Source: Peptoclostridium sp. (GTDB lineage Bacteria; Bacillota; Clostridia; Peptostreptococcales; Peptostreptococcaceae). Taken from it: a stretch of DNA of 64,000 bases. Made by a program: the position numbers and the translations under genes. How positions within the stretch are numbered: position 1 is the first letter of the stretch; every line of letters starts with the position of its first letter. Where the stretch lies: contig NZ_WXFG01000008.1 in assembly GCF_009881055.1 (NCBI RefSeq), forward strand, positions 1 to 64,000, written 5' to 3'. Below the pieces are notes generated by a model. The model ran no database searches. It was not told the origin of the DNA and was given only the letters and a program-made list of their open reading frames with translations. This document shows, piece by piece, positions 56,445-64,000 of this stretch.

Positions 56445-57919
56445 TATATGAGATTTTGCTTAACGTATTCTATTCTTTTTAGAACCCTCTCCTTGCCGAG
56501 TATCTCTACAACGTGAGGAATCTCAGGTCCGTGCATTTGTCCTGTTAAAGCTACTCTTGTTCCCATGAAAAGATTCTTGCCCTTTATGCCATATTCCTTT
56601 TGAATCTCCTTGAACATTGCGCTTACAAAATCACTGCTCACTTCATCAGTTGCTTTTATCTTTTCCTCTAGCGCGCCAATCAGTGCAGGCATGTGCTCAA
56701 GCTTCAAAAACTCTTGAACCTCTTCACCTTCAGGCTTTATTTCATCTCCAAAGAATATTGCAATCTTTTCAGGAAGCTGCGCCATGTATTGCAGACCTTC
56801 CTTCACAATTGAGATTATCTTTACGAGCTTGACTCTGTCAAGCGCTTCCCCGTTTAGTATGCCCGCATCCTCAAGGAAAGGCACTGCCAAGTCAGCCAGA
56901 TATTCGTCATCCGCTTCCTTCATGTAGTGCTGGTTGATCCAGTTGAGCTTGCTTGTGTCGAACACTCCACCGCTTCTTGAAACTCTCTCAATCGAGAAAG
57001 CTTCTATTAGCTCCTGCATCGAGAAAATCTCCCTGTTGTCTTCAGGCGACCATCCCACAAGCGCAATGTAATTCACAAGACCCTGAGGCAGGTATCCCTT
57101 TTTTTCAAAGTCCTCTACAGCAACATCGCCCTGTCTCTTGCTGAGCTTTTTCTTTTCTGAGTTTAGAATATTTGGAAGGTGCACGAAAGTAGGCGCCTCC
57201 CACCCGAAAACCTCATACATGTATACGTGCTTAGGCGTTGAGGCTATCCACTCTTCGCCTCTTATTACGTGTGTTATCTTCATAAGGTGGTCGTCTACCA
57301 CAACGGCAAAGTGATAAGTTGGGAAACCGTCGCTTTTTATGAGAACCTGGTCGTCCAGATCAGCAGTGTTCATGCTTACTCTTCCCCTTACCATGTCGTC
57401 GAAAACTATCTCGTGGTTGGCCGGAAACTTGAGCCTTATGACATAGTCCTCGCCTGCGGCTATCCTCTTTTCAGCCTCCTCGCGCGAGAGTCCTCTGCAG
57501 TATCCGTCGTATCTTGGAATCTTGCCTTCCGCCCTTTGAATCTCCCTTAGTGTGTCTAGCCTGTCCTTTGAGCAGAAGCAGTAATATGCATGTCCCTTGT
57601 CAAGAAGCTCGTCCACGTATTTTTTGTATATGTCCAGCCTCTGCGACTGCATGTAAGGGCCGTATTCGCCCTTTTGAGAGAGCTTTCCGTTCTCGTCAAG
57701 GCAGACTCCTTCGTCATGCTCTATGCCGGCCCAGCTCATGGCGCTGAGCATGCCCTCTATAGCTCCCTCAACATATCTGGTCCTGTCTGTATCCTCGACC
57801 CTGAGTATATACTCTCCGCCATGCTTTTTGGCGAACAGATAGTTGTAAAGGGCCGTTCTTAGGCTTCCTATGTGTACAAATCCCGTAGGACTTGGCGCAA
57901 ATCTAACTCTAACACTCAT
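56444..57919 (-). CDS. gltX: Glutamyl-tRNA synthetase
   Basis: The 491-residue class I enzyme has [21 protein letters not shown] and KLSKRQGD, with a C-terminal anticodon domain. Firmicute GluRS is usually non-discriminating, charging tRNA-Gln for amidation by GatCAB; the discriminating residue was not analysed. It starts at ATG with AGGAGG upstream and has its own candidate promoter. It lies behind the ProRS-like gene. Confidence 0.97.
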   Translation of the reverse strand: MSVRVRFAPSPTGFVHIGSLRTALYNYLFAKKHGGEYILRVEDTDRTRYVEGAIEGMLSAMSWAGIEHDEGVCLDENGKLSQKGEYGPYMQSQRLDIYKKYVDELLDKGHAYYCFCSKDRLDTLREIQRAEGKIPRYDGYCRGLSREEAEKRIAAGEDYVIRLKFPANHEIVFDDMVRGRVSMNTADLDDQVLIKSDGFPTYHFAVVVDDHLMKITHVIRGEEWIASTPKHVYMYEVFGWEAPTFVHLPNILNSEKKKLSKRQGDVAVEDFEKKGYLPQGLVNYIALVGWSPEDNREIFSMQELIEAFSIERVSRSGGVFDTSKLNWINQHYMKEADDEYLADLAVPFLEDAGILNGEALDRVKLVKIISIVKEGLQYMAQLPEKIAIFFGDEIKPEGEEVQEFLKLEHMPALIGALEEKIKATDEVSSDFVSAMFKEIQKEYGIKGKNLFMGTRVALTGQMHGPEIPHVVEILGKERVLKRIEYVKQNLI

Positions 57920-57967
57920 TCTTTATCCTCCTAGAATCCATATGGAATTTTCATGTTTTCCATATCA

Positions 57968-57996
57968 AATATATTATAAATGCGTCATCAGTTCAA
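57968..57996 (-). promoter_or_regulatory. Candidate sigma-A promoter of gltX
   Basis: TTGAAC (57991-57996), 17 bp, TATATT (57968-57973) on the minus strand, overlapping the end of the ProRS-like gene. An ATATGGAA / TTCCATAT inverted repeat lies in the leader (57940-57966). Confidence 0.5.
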
Positions 57997-58009
57997 TCCG
58001 TAAGCTCTC

Positions 58010-59548
58010 CTAATACAGCTTTTCTAAAAGCTCCTCTAGCGCTGCTTCGCATGATGTGCCGCTTTTCCGGTCTCTCACTTCAACAAGTCCCTGGCTTGCC
58101 AGCTTTCCTGCAACAATTACACCTCTTACTCCCAAAAGCTCACAGTCTATAAACTTGGAGCCTATGCGCTCGCTTCTGTCATCAAGCAGTGCGCTTCTGC
58201 CGCTTTCGAGGATGAGCCTGTATGCATCCTCAGCAAGCTGCAGCTCCTCAGGCTTTTTGACGTTGCCCGCTATTACATAGTATTCAAACGGAGAAAATAC
58301 CGCCGGCCATACTATCGCCCCCGACTCGTCCATATTCTCTTCGGCTATGGCCGACATGAGCCTCTCCACGCATATCCTGACGCTTACGCTCCACAGCCTT
58401 TTTTCCCTTGAATTCTCATCAAGGTAAGTGCCTTTAAGCTCCTTTATTTCTATGCTTGCTATCTCGCTCCCGTTTAGCGCTTCGAGCGTGCCTGCATCGG
58501 CAGGGCATGCGTCGCCGGGCCTTGCCTCTTTGAATACGCCTATAGCGTCCGGCTTGAAGTCTCTGCCGCAGGTGACATTCTTTATGTGGTAGTCTGTTCT
58601 GTTGGCTCCGCATACTGAGTTTTTCATGTTGAGAACCTCTTCGTCACAAAGCAGCAAATCAGCTTTCAGTCCTATTGGTCCTGCAAAGCCTATGCCGGCC
58701 CCTGTAGCTTTCATGACCGCATCTTCGCTTGCCATTTTAATTTCTTCCGGTTCCATTCCAATATGCCGAGCAAGCAGCCCTATGCTTATGTTCCTGTCAC
58801 CTCTAAGGAGCACTGCAACTATCTTTTCTCCGACCTCGAATATGAGCGTCTTTATGAAGCTCTTTGCGGAGGCTCCGAAGAACTCTTCAAGCTGCGCAAT
58901 AGTGCCGACAGACGGAGTGTGGATATACTCCGTCGCCAGAAGCTCCTCGCTTCCCTCATATTTTTGTGCGCCAGATTTTATATATGCGGCATCGCCGCCA
59001 AAGCCACAGCTATCGCACTTTAAAAACTGCTTTAGAGGAAGCTTTGATTCCCATACAAGGCTCATCATATCCTTGGAATCCAACGGCTGCAGCTTTATTC
59101 CAAGCTCGCTCCCAAGTCCCCTAAGGGCTTCTGCCAGCTCGCGCCTTATCTGCGTTGCGGACTGCTCTTCTGCAAATGCAGTGAACACAAGACTTGTAAG
59201 CTGCCTTGGATTAAAGAGGCCTTCCTTGAACTTGTAGTCATCATTTCCAGATGCAGCCGCATGAAAGAGCTTGAGCGGCAACTGCTTGTAGGATTTGAGT
59301 TCCTGCTGGTACATTGCCATGCATTCCCTTTCTCCCCCTGCCACCTTGAACTCCATAAAATCGCGCATGCGCTCTACTATAGAGTCCTGAAGTTTTTTTG
59401 CATATAATGCGCCCATTGGCGAATAGCACATATTCCCCTCTTCAGAGAGCTTTACAAGCCCGCTTCTATACAACAGCTGAGTCGAGCGGAACTGAACATC
59501 GTATGGCATGCTCTTGTATGTCTTTGTGTAAAAACTGCCCAGCCTCAT
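58010..59548 (-). CDS. Degenerate ProRS-like protein with intact INS (YbaK-type) editing domain
   Basis: This 512-residue relative of bacterial-type ProRS (usually about 570) is altered in its catalytic core. After YKQLPLKLF (residues 87-95) the class II motif 2 region, normally FRDE...RPRFG..RSREF, is replaced by an unrelated charged and helical stretch, with no fRxE. The motif 3 glycines (GIGVTR) read RICVER. The LLMP..QPA stretch around motif 1 is also missing. In contrast the CDSC turn (178-181) is kept. The INS editing domain (about 210-345) is complete: the editing Lys in FIKTLIF (about 233), GAGIGFAGPIG, and the His in GANRTDYHIKNVT (about 321) are in place. A C-terminal anticodon-binding-like domain (LLDDRSERIGSKFIDCELLGV) is also kept. 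There are no stops or frameshifts. AGGAGG lies 9 nt before the ATG. The most likely role is trans-editing of mischarged tRNA-Pro; a regulatory or decaying gene is the alternative. Confidence 0.85.
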   Translation of the reverse strand: MRLGSFYTKTYKSMPYDVQFRSTQLLYRSGLVKLSEEGNMCYSPMGALYAKKLQDSIVERMRDFMEFKVAGGERECMAMYQQELKSYKQLPLKLFHAAASGNDDYKFKEGLFNPRQLTSLVFTAFAEEQSATQIRRELAEALRGLGSELGIKLQPLDSKDMMSLVWESKLPLKQFLKCDSCGFGGDAAYIKSGAQKYEGSEELLATEYIHTPSVGTIAQLEEFFGASAKSFIKTLIFEVGEKIVAVLLRGDRNISIGLLARHIGMEPEEIKMASEDAVMKATGAGIGFAGPIGLKADLLLCDEEVLNMKNSVCGANRTDYHIKNVTCGRDFKPDAIGVFKEARPGDACPADAGTLEALNGSEIASIEIKELKGTYLDENSREKRLWSVSVRICVERLMSAIAEENMDESGAIVWPAVFSPFEYYVIAGNVKKPEELQLAEDAYRLILESGRSALLDDRSERIGSKFIDCELLGVRGVIVAGKLASQGLVEVRDRKSGTSCEAALEELLEKLY

Positions 59549-59599
59549 AAAATCATCCCTCCTGGTCATAATGCCGACGCATTGCCTCCCATGATTTTA

Positions 59600-61048
59600 T
59601 TAATATGCTTTTGCCAGATATACCATTTTGTCAGCTTTTTCTCCGCAGCATATGCATCTGTCTGATATCTGCTCCTGCTCGAAAGGCATGCATCTGATTG
59701 TTGCTCCCGTCTCTTCCTTTATCTTGTCCTCGCATGCTCTGTCGCCGCACCACATAGCCTTGACAAAGCCCGGATTTTCCTCGAGCACCTTCTTGAGTTC
59801 GTCCATATCATTTGCCACACTTGTCTTTTCTTCTCTCATCCTAAGAGCATTTGCCAGCATGCTAACATGCACATCGTCAAGCAGACCTTTTATACTTTCA
59901 GTTATATTCTCGAGCGCAAGCTGGCTCTTTTCCAGGTTGTCCCTTCTGCACACTGTAGCCTGACCCTTTTCTATGTCTTTAGGCCCTATTTCTAGTCTTA
60001 CAGGCACGCCTTTCATTTCCCACTCATTGAATTTCCAGCCTGGGCTGTAGTTAGCTCTGTCATCGACCTGGACTCTGATTCCCGCAGCCTTTAGTTCGTC
60101 AAACACACGGTCTACAGTCTCCATCACGTTGCCCTTGTGAGCAGCTATTGGCACTATAACAACCTGTATTGGAGCCAGTCTCGGAGGCAGCACAAGTCCT
60201 CTGTTGTCGCCGTGAACCATTATAACTCCGCCTATTAGCCTTGTTGATATCCCCCACGATGTGTGGTATGGATTGGCAAGATTGCCGTCCCTGTCCGAAT
60301 ACTGTATTTCAAATGCCTTCGAGAAATGCTGGCCAAGGAAGTGACTGGTTCCGGACTGGAGTGCCTTTCCGTCATGCATTAGTGCCTCTATTGTATATGT
60401 TGCCTCGGCTCCCGCAAACTTTTCCTTGTCGCTTTTTCTTCCGCATACTACAGGTATTGCGAGAAGCTCCTCGCAAAGCTCCTTGTATATACCAAGCATC
60501 TGAAGCGTTTCTTGCTGAGCCTCTTCATAGGTTTCGTGAAGCGTGTGGCCTTCCTGCCAGAGGAATTCAGAGGTCCTGAGGAATGGCCTTGTGCTTTTTT
60601 CCCATCTTACAACGGAGCACCACTGGTTGTAAAGGTATGGCAGATCTCTGTATGAATTTAGCCACTTGGCGTACATGTGACATATTATAGTCTCCGATGT
60701 AGGCCTTACGCAAAGCCTCTCGCCAAGCTCCTCTTCTCCGCCGTGAGTAACCCATGCCACCTCTGGAGCGAAACCTTCAACGTGCTCCTCCTCCTTCTTC
60801 AGAAGGCTCTCTGGTATAAGCAGCGGGAAGTAGCAGTTCTTGTGACCAGTCTCCTTGAATCTTCTGTCTGCATACTGCTGTATACCTTCCCAAAGTGCGT
60901 AGCCGTAAGGCTTTATTACCATGAAGCCCTTCACCGGCGAGTAGTCTACCAGGTCAGTCTTTGTTATAACGTCAGTGTACCATCTTGGAAAATCGACCTC
61001 CATAGGCGTTATGTCTTCAACAAACTGCTTTTCATTCTTCTTGCTCAT
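59600..61048 (-). CDS. proS: Prolyl-tRNA synthetase, archaeal/eukaryotic type (no INS domain)
   Basis: The 482-residue class II enzyme has intact motifs: [16 protein letters not shown] near motif 1, [22 protein letters not shown] (motif 2) and [18 protein letters not shown] (motif 3). The C-terminal anticodon domain and zinc-like domain carry [10 protein letters not shown] and [11 protein letters not shown], ending in Tyr. This form lacks the INS insertion, so by itself it cannot clear Ala-tRNA-Pro by that domain. It is the first gene of a proline T-box operon together with the ProRS-like gene. Confidence 0.97.
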   Translation of the reverse strand: MSKKNEKQFVEDITPMEVDFPRWYTDVITKTDLVDYSPVKGFMVIKPYGYALWEGIQQYADRRFKETGHKNCYFPLLIPESLLKKEEEHVEGFAPEVAWVTHGGEEELGERLCVRPTSETIICHMYAKWLNSYRDLPYLYNQWCSVVRWEKSTRPFLRTSEFLWQEGHTLHETYEEAQQETLQMLGIYKELCEELLAIPVVCGRKSDKEKFAGAEATYTIEALMHDGKALQSGTSHFLGQHFSKAFEIQYSDRDGNLANPYHTSWGISTRLIGGVIMVHGDNRGLVLPPRLAPIQVVIVPIAAHKGNVMETVDRVFDELKAAGIRVQVDDRANYSPGWKFNEWEMKGVPVRLEIGPKDIEKGQATVCRRDNLEKSQLALENITESIKGLLDDVHVSMLANALRMREEKTSVANDMDELKKVLEENPGFVKAMWCGDRACEDKIKEETGATIRCMPFEQEQISDRCICCGEKADKMVYLAKAY

Positions 61049-61110
61049 ATATAATCCTCCTTAAAAAAATTTCGTGTTTTCTGGCCGTTCAGTTGATTTA
61101 TGGGCATAAT

Positions 61111-61345
61111 AAAAGCTGCCCATCTCAAAAAATAGAGACGAACAGCCCGGTTCGCGGTACCACTCTAATTGGCGCAGCCAAAGCTACACCCTCTTTTTCG
61201 ACTTAACGCGTCTTCCACGGGATTGCCTACTGCTTTCAACAATCCAGCTCCGGGGCGGGTTCGAAAGGAGCACTCCTGAAAGCCTTTCACCAAGCGGCCT
61301 TCTCTCTTTAAAGCTCTGCCTTTGTACTATTCCCCTTCAGTGCTT
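61111..61345 (-). promoter_or_regulatory. T-box riboswitch (proline specifier) of proS
   Basis: The minus-strand leader has an AGTA element, the AGAGAG bulge, the GGTGAAAG distal loop, the T-box AGAGTGGTACCGCG (complement of 61153-61166), and a 12-bp terminator stem (61115-61126 with 61135-61146, including G-U pairs) followed by UUUUAUU. The specifier is read as CCC at 61257-61259, again followed by GCCCC as in the metG T-box. Uncharged tRNA-Pro should switch on proS and the editing-domain gene together. Confidence 0.93.
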
Positions 61346-61355
61346 TTGATGCTTA

Positions 61356-61384
61356 ATTATACATTAAAACTTTCTGTGTGTCAA
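61356..61384 (-). promoter_or_regulatory. Full-consensus promoter of the proS operon
   Basis: TTGACA (61379-61384), 17 bp, TATAAT (61356-61361) on the minus strand, with the -35 inside the 3' end of ispF. A strong promoter in front of a T-box places control on the riboswitch. Confidence 0.88.
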
Positions 61385-61843
61385 CAGCGCCACCGCCTGA
61401 GCCGATATACCCTCCTGCCTGCCTTCAAAACCAAGGCCCTCCGAGGTGGTGGCCTTGACGCTCACCCTGCCCTCATCTATAGATAGCGCAGCTGCAATGT
61501 TTTTTCTCATTCTGTCTATATGCGGTCTGAGCTTTGGCCTTTGGGCCACCACAGTAGAATCTACATTTTGAACAGCGTATCCGGCATCTGATATCGTGCG
61601 GGCGACGTGCCTTAGAAGCTCAATGCTGCTTATGCCCTTGTAGGTCATATCTGAATCCGGAAAATGGCTTCCTATGTCGCCCAGAGCCGCCGCTCCAAGC
61701 AATGCGTCTATAATCGCATGCAAAAGTACATCCGCATCGGAATGCCCGAGCAGCCCTTTTTCAAACTCTATCTCCTCGCCTCCGATTATCAGCTTTCTTC
61801 CCTCCGTAAGTATGTGCACATCATAGCCTATGCCTACCCTCAC
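61364..61843 (-). CDS. ispF: 2-C-methyl-D-erythritol 2,4-cyclodiphosphate synthase
   Basis: This fifth enzyme of the MEP isoprenoid pathway has 159 residues. The zinc ligands of RVGIGYDVH (Asp, His) and the [19 protein letters not shown] block (His) are visible, and [14 protein letters not shown] is the C-terminal signature. The start is a GTG (61843), with AAGGATGTGA upstream; a longer in-frame reading overlaps ispD. It is 4 nt behind ispD. Confidence 0.96.
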   Translation of the reverse strand: MRVGIGYDVHILTEGRKLIIGGEEIEFEKGLLGHSDADVLLHAIIDALLGAAALGDIGSHFPDSDMTYKGISSIELLRHVARTISDAGYAVQNVDSTVVAQRPKLRPHIDRMRKNIAAALSIDEGRVSVKATTSEGLGFEGRQEGISAQAVALLTHRKF

Positions 61844-61847
61844 AAAA

Positions 61848-62531
61848 TCACATCCTTTTTTTGAGTATCTCCTTTGCAAAAAGCATATCTTCCGGCGTTG
61901 TAAGCTTTACGTTCTCATACGAGCCTTCTACAAGCCTCACCCTATGGCCCGCGCTCTCTGCCACCATGCAGTCGTCTGTTGCCAGCAGCCCTATATCGAC
62001 GGCTCTTGCATACGCTTCCATTATGAGCTTGTAGCTGAAGGTCTGAGGTGTCTGCACGGCCCAAAGCCTATCTCGTTCAGGGGTTGATTCCACAAAGCCC
62101 TCATCGTCTGCTAGCTTTATGGTGTCCTTGACTCGCACAGCAAGAGCGCATGCCCCGCTTTCCTTCGCGCACTCTATGCTCTTTATTATATCTGACTTCT
62201 CTACAAACGGTCTTGCCCCGTCGTGTATTAGCACTATGTCGCACGCAGGATCAACCAGCTTAAGGCCGCTATATACAGAGTCACGTCTCTCAGCCCCGCC
62301 GTATGCAACCTTGACGGACTTTGAAGCGTCCATGTCTTTTTTGATTTCTGAAAAGAGCTTTTCATCGTCCCTTGAAATTACAACAACAAGCTCATCAATC
62401 TCATCCAGTGACATGAATCTTTCCATGGTGAGCTGAAGCACAGCCTTGCCCCCCACACTCATATAGACTTTGTTGATGTCGCTTTTCATTCTCTTTCCCC
62501 TGCCTGCACATACTATAACAGCGCTATTCAC
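61848..62531 (-). CDS. ispD: 2-C-methyl-D-erythritol 4-phosphate cytidylyltransferase
   Basis: This is the MEP-pathway CTP transferase of 227 residues. The nucleotide-binding loop is in [19 protein letters not shown], followed by [10 protein letters not shown] and a TTPEDMLFA end block. It is directly upstream of ispF, forming the usual ispD-ispF pair. Confidence 0.96.
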   Translation of the reverse strand: MNSAVIVCAGRGKRMKSDINKVYMSVGGKAVLQLTMERFMSLDEIDELVVVISRDDEKLFSEIKKDMDASKSVKVAYGGAERRDSVYSGLKLVDPACDIVLIHDGARPFVEKSDIIKSIECAKESGACALAVRVKDTIKLADDEGFVESTPERDRLWAVQTPQTFSYKLIMEAYARAVDIGLLATDDCMVAESAGHRVRLVEGSYENVKLTTPEDMLFAKEILKKRM

Positions 62532-62548
62532 GACTTAATCACTCCCGT

Positions 62549-63151
62549 TTACTTTTCTTCTCCCCTAATCAGCCTCTTTATATTTTCCTCATGCCTATAG
62601 AGCATAAGCAAAGCCGCAAGCAGCGTGAATATTACACTCCCGAAAGGGCTCCCCTTTACAAGAGTCACAAGAAACAGAGTCACCCCAAGACTCATAGATC
62701 GGATTGAGACTATCTTTGTCACCTTAGCAAGCACAAAATAAAGTGCAACACCTGTAAATACCGCTATTGGCTCTATGAGCACGAATGCGCCCAGAGTAGT
62801 GTTCACGCCCTTGCCCCCGTTGAATCCCAAAAAAGGCGTGTAGTCATGTCCTAGTATTGCTACGAATGCGTTCATGGCCAGGAAGAAATTCCTGTCCATG
62901 CTGATATCGAAAAACTTATAAATCCCCATGGCCACAAGAACGGCGGCCGCTCCCTTGACTACATCTGCCGCCTGAGTTGCAATCGAAAAGCCTTTTCCTG
63001 CGCCTCGTTTTACATTTGTAGAGCCTATGTTGCCGCTGCCCACCTTTCTTATGTCAATTCCCTTGAATTTTTTAACTATCAAATAACCGCTTGGTATTGA
63101 GCCCAGTATAAACGAAAGAGCTAGTGATATTGCTATTGCCAATAACTCCAT
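62549..63151 (-). CDS. plsY: Glycerol-3-phosphate acyltransferase PlsY
   Basis: This integral membrane enzyme acylates glycerol-3-phosphate with acyl-phosphate, the first step of phospholipid synthesis. The 200-residue protein has about five membrane segments and the three cytosolic motifs: SIPSGYLIVKKFKGIDIR, GSGNIGSTNVKRG and GHDYTPFLGFNGGKGV. The ATG at 63151 gives the family start and has GGAGG upstream. It lies 17 nt upstream of ispD. Confidence 0.95.
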   Translation of the reverse strand: MELLAIAISLALSFILGSIPSGYLIVKKFKGIDIRKVGSGNIGSTNVKRGAGKGFSIATQAADVVKGAAAVLVAMGIYKFFDISMDRNFFLAMNAFVAILGHDYTPFLGFNGGKGVNTTLGAFVLIEPIAVFTGVALYFVLAKVTKIVSIRSMSLGVTLFLVTLVKGSPFGSVIFTLLAALLMLYRHEENIKRLIRGEEK

Positions 63152-63234
63152 ATCTAAAAAAACCTCCACCTGTAATTTCATTTTGCTGCACAGTATTTAA
63201 TTATAACATCTAACTGCAAATCTTGCACGGCTGC

Positions 63235-63807
63235 TCAATTCATCATCTCTGCCGGAAATAGCTCCTCTAGCAGATGATATCCGTTGTACACCTTTACCCT
63301 TGCCACCAAAGCTCCGGCCCTCGACATGGCTTCAAGCTTCTTGCCCGTATTTTCGGAAACATAATATCTTTCCAGGTTGTAGGCAAGGTGTACCTTGGAG
63401 TCGATATTTTCAGCCCCGTATGTGAACACATACATGTCCTGTAGCCTGCTTCTTAGGTATACGCCTTCCGAAGGCTTTTCAAGCAGCACCCTGTCGACCA
63501 CGTAAAAACCGCCTTCCTTTTTGAGCATCACATATACTGGATGTCCCCTGAATTTTTCAAGCTTTTTGGCATCTTTTTCTTTAGTTAGCTCTTCCGGAAA
63601 TTTGTCTATGTCCACCTGTGATATCTTGTAAGTTAGATACACATAGTCTCCCATGAATATGTCCCTTGGATCGTACGGCTCAGTTTCTATGAAAATGTCG
63701 GTTCCCATGAACCTTACAGAAAGAGGCACTGCCAGCATGTAGAGCAGAATTATCATCGGAATGGCTGCTGCCAGCATGTATTTTTTGTTCTTACTCATGT
63801 CCTTCAT
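63235..63807 (-). CDS. GDYXXLXY-domain membrane-anchored protein
   Basis: The protein has 190 residues. An N-terminal hydrophobic helix (about 11-32) is followed by an extracytoplasmic domain with PRDIFMGDYVYLTY (GDY at 53-55, Tyr 60), the motif that names the family. The function is unknown; relatives occur next to genes for DUF2157/DUF4401 multi-span membrane proteins, as here. GGGAGG is 6 nt before the ATG. It overlaps the upstream gene by 17 nt, so the two are coupled. Confidence 0.85.
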   Translation of the reverse strand: MKDMSKNKKYMLAAAIPMIILLYMLAVPLSVRFMGTDIFIETEPYDPRDIFMGDYVYLTYKISQVDIDKFPEELTKEKDAKKLEKFRGHPVYVMLKKEGGFYVVDRVLLEKPSEGVYLRSRLQDMYVFTYGAENIDSKVHLAYNLERYYVSENTGKKLEAMSRAGALVARVKVYNGYHLLEELFPAEMMN

Positions 63808-64000
63808 TTTCCGCCTCCCTCCTTCTCATCCTTTCAAAATAGTATCCAAAGCCAATTAGTATGAGTCCTCCTCCTGTGAAGAAAAGCGATTTTGGCATGA
63901 AATCGTAGAGCGCGTCGAAATAATACCTGAGTATTATGAGACAGACAAACACGAGCGCAGTTATGTTGCCCTTTGATGTCAGCCAAAAGAACACCAGTAT
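63791..64000 (-). CDS. DUF2157-like membrane protein, C-terminal part (runs off the window)
   Basis: Only the last 69 codons are present, and the frame is open to the window edge. Two hydrophobic segments, separated by a short DFMPKSLF loop, end in a basic and acidic tail (RMRRREAENEGHE). The overlap with the GDYXXLXY gene matches the usual DUF2157-GDYXXLXY pair, which supports the assignment; the fragment alone would not. Confidence 0.6.
   Translation of the reverse strand: MLVFFWLTSKGNITALVFVCLIILRYYFDALYDFMPKSLFFTGGGLILIGFGYYFERMRRREAENEGHE

Noticed and set aside
58010-59548. ProRS-like gene as a frameshifted pseudogene
   Set aside because: The frame is open over 512 codons with a good ribosome-binding site, and the editing and anticodon regions are well kept; loss is confined to the catalytic core.
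60567-60755. Short open frames antisense or out of frame within proS and other synthetases
   Set aside because: They are shadows of the real genes without ribosome-binding sites.

Overview
The window is a single, almost gap-free block of core housekeeping genes from a low-to-mid-GC Firmicute of the class Clostridia. The gene order closely follows the ispD-ispF-proS-gltX-cysS-mrnC-thyX-rlmB ... rpoBC ... S10-spc-alpha block that I know from Clostridioides difficile and relatives. A member of Peptostreptococcaceae (a Peptoclostridium- or Acetoanaerobium-like amino-acid fermenter) is my best guess. This rests on remembered synteny and protein character, not on a search. Nearly every gene lies on the minus strand, so transcription, and by inference replication, runs from right to left and the origin should lie beyond the right edge.

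In the direction of transcription (64000 to 1), the window opens with a partial DUF2157-like membrane protein and a GDYXXLXY protein, then plsY, ispD and ispF. Next come a proline T-box, an archaeal/eukaryotic-type prolyl-tRNA synthetase and a second, ProRS-derived protein that has lost its aminoacylation motifs but keeps the editing domain. gltX, cysS, mrnC, thyX, rlmB and rae1 follow. A tRNA-Thr precedes tuf copy 2, then rpmG-secE-nusG-rplK-rplA, an L10-type leader with rplJ-rplL, and rpoB-rpoC. The str operon (L7Ae-like gene, rpsL, rpsG, fusA, tuf copy 1) is followed by the full S10-spc-alpha series from rpsJ to rplQ. After that come the ECF transporter energizing module (ecfA1-ecfA2-ecfT), truA, rplM-rpsI, tmk-holB-ricT, a tRNA/rRNA methyltransferase pair, abrB (plus strand), pncB (plus strand), a HAD phosphatase, a methionine T-box with metG-tatD, two plus-strand membrane stress-type proteins, a YabE-like cell-wall protein and rnmV-rsmA.

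The genes mainly build the translation and transcription machinery. Control features are legible: near-consensus sigma-A promoters with 17-bp spacers, two T-boxes with matching specifier codons, an L10 leader with attenuator, and long hairpins between cistrons. A Spo0A-type box lies just downstream of the abrB promoter, and two GGGTAT (sigma-B-like) promoters precede the stress-type genes.

The most interesting items are the pseudo-synthetase with an intact INS editing domain encoded directly behind an editing-less ProRS, a four-site DnaA-box cluster upstream of tmk, the sigma-B-like promoter pair, and a 24-bp RNA hairpin between rplL and rpoB whose two sequence deviations are G-U compatible only in the sense transcript. 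No CRISPR array, insertion sequence, prophage or rRNA gene was seen.
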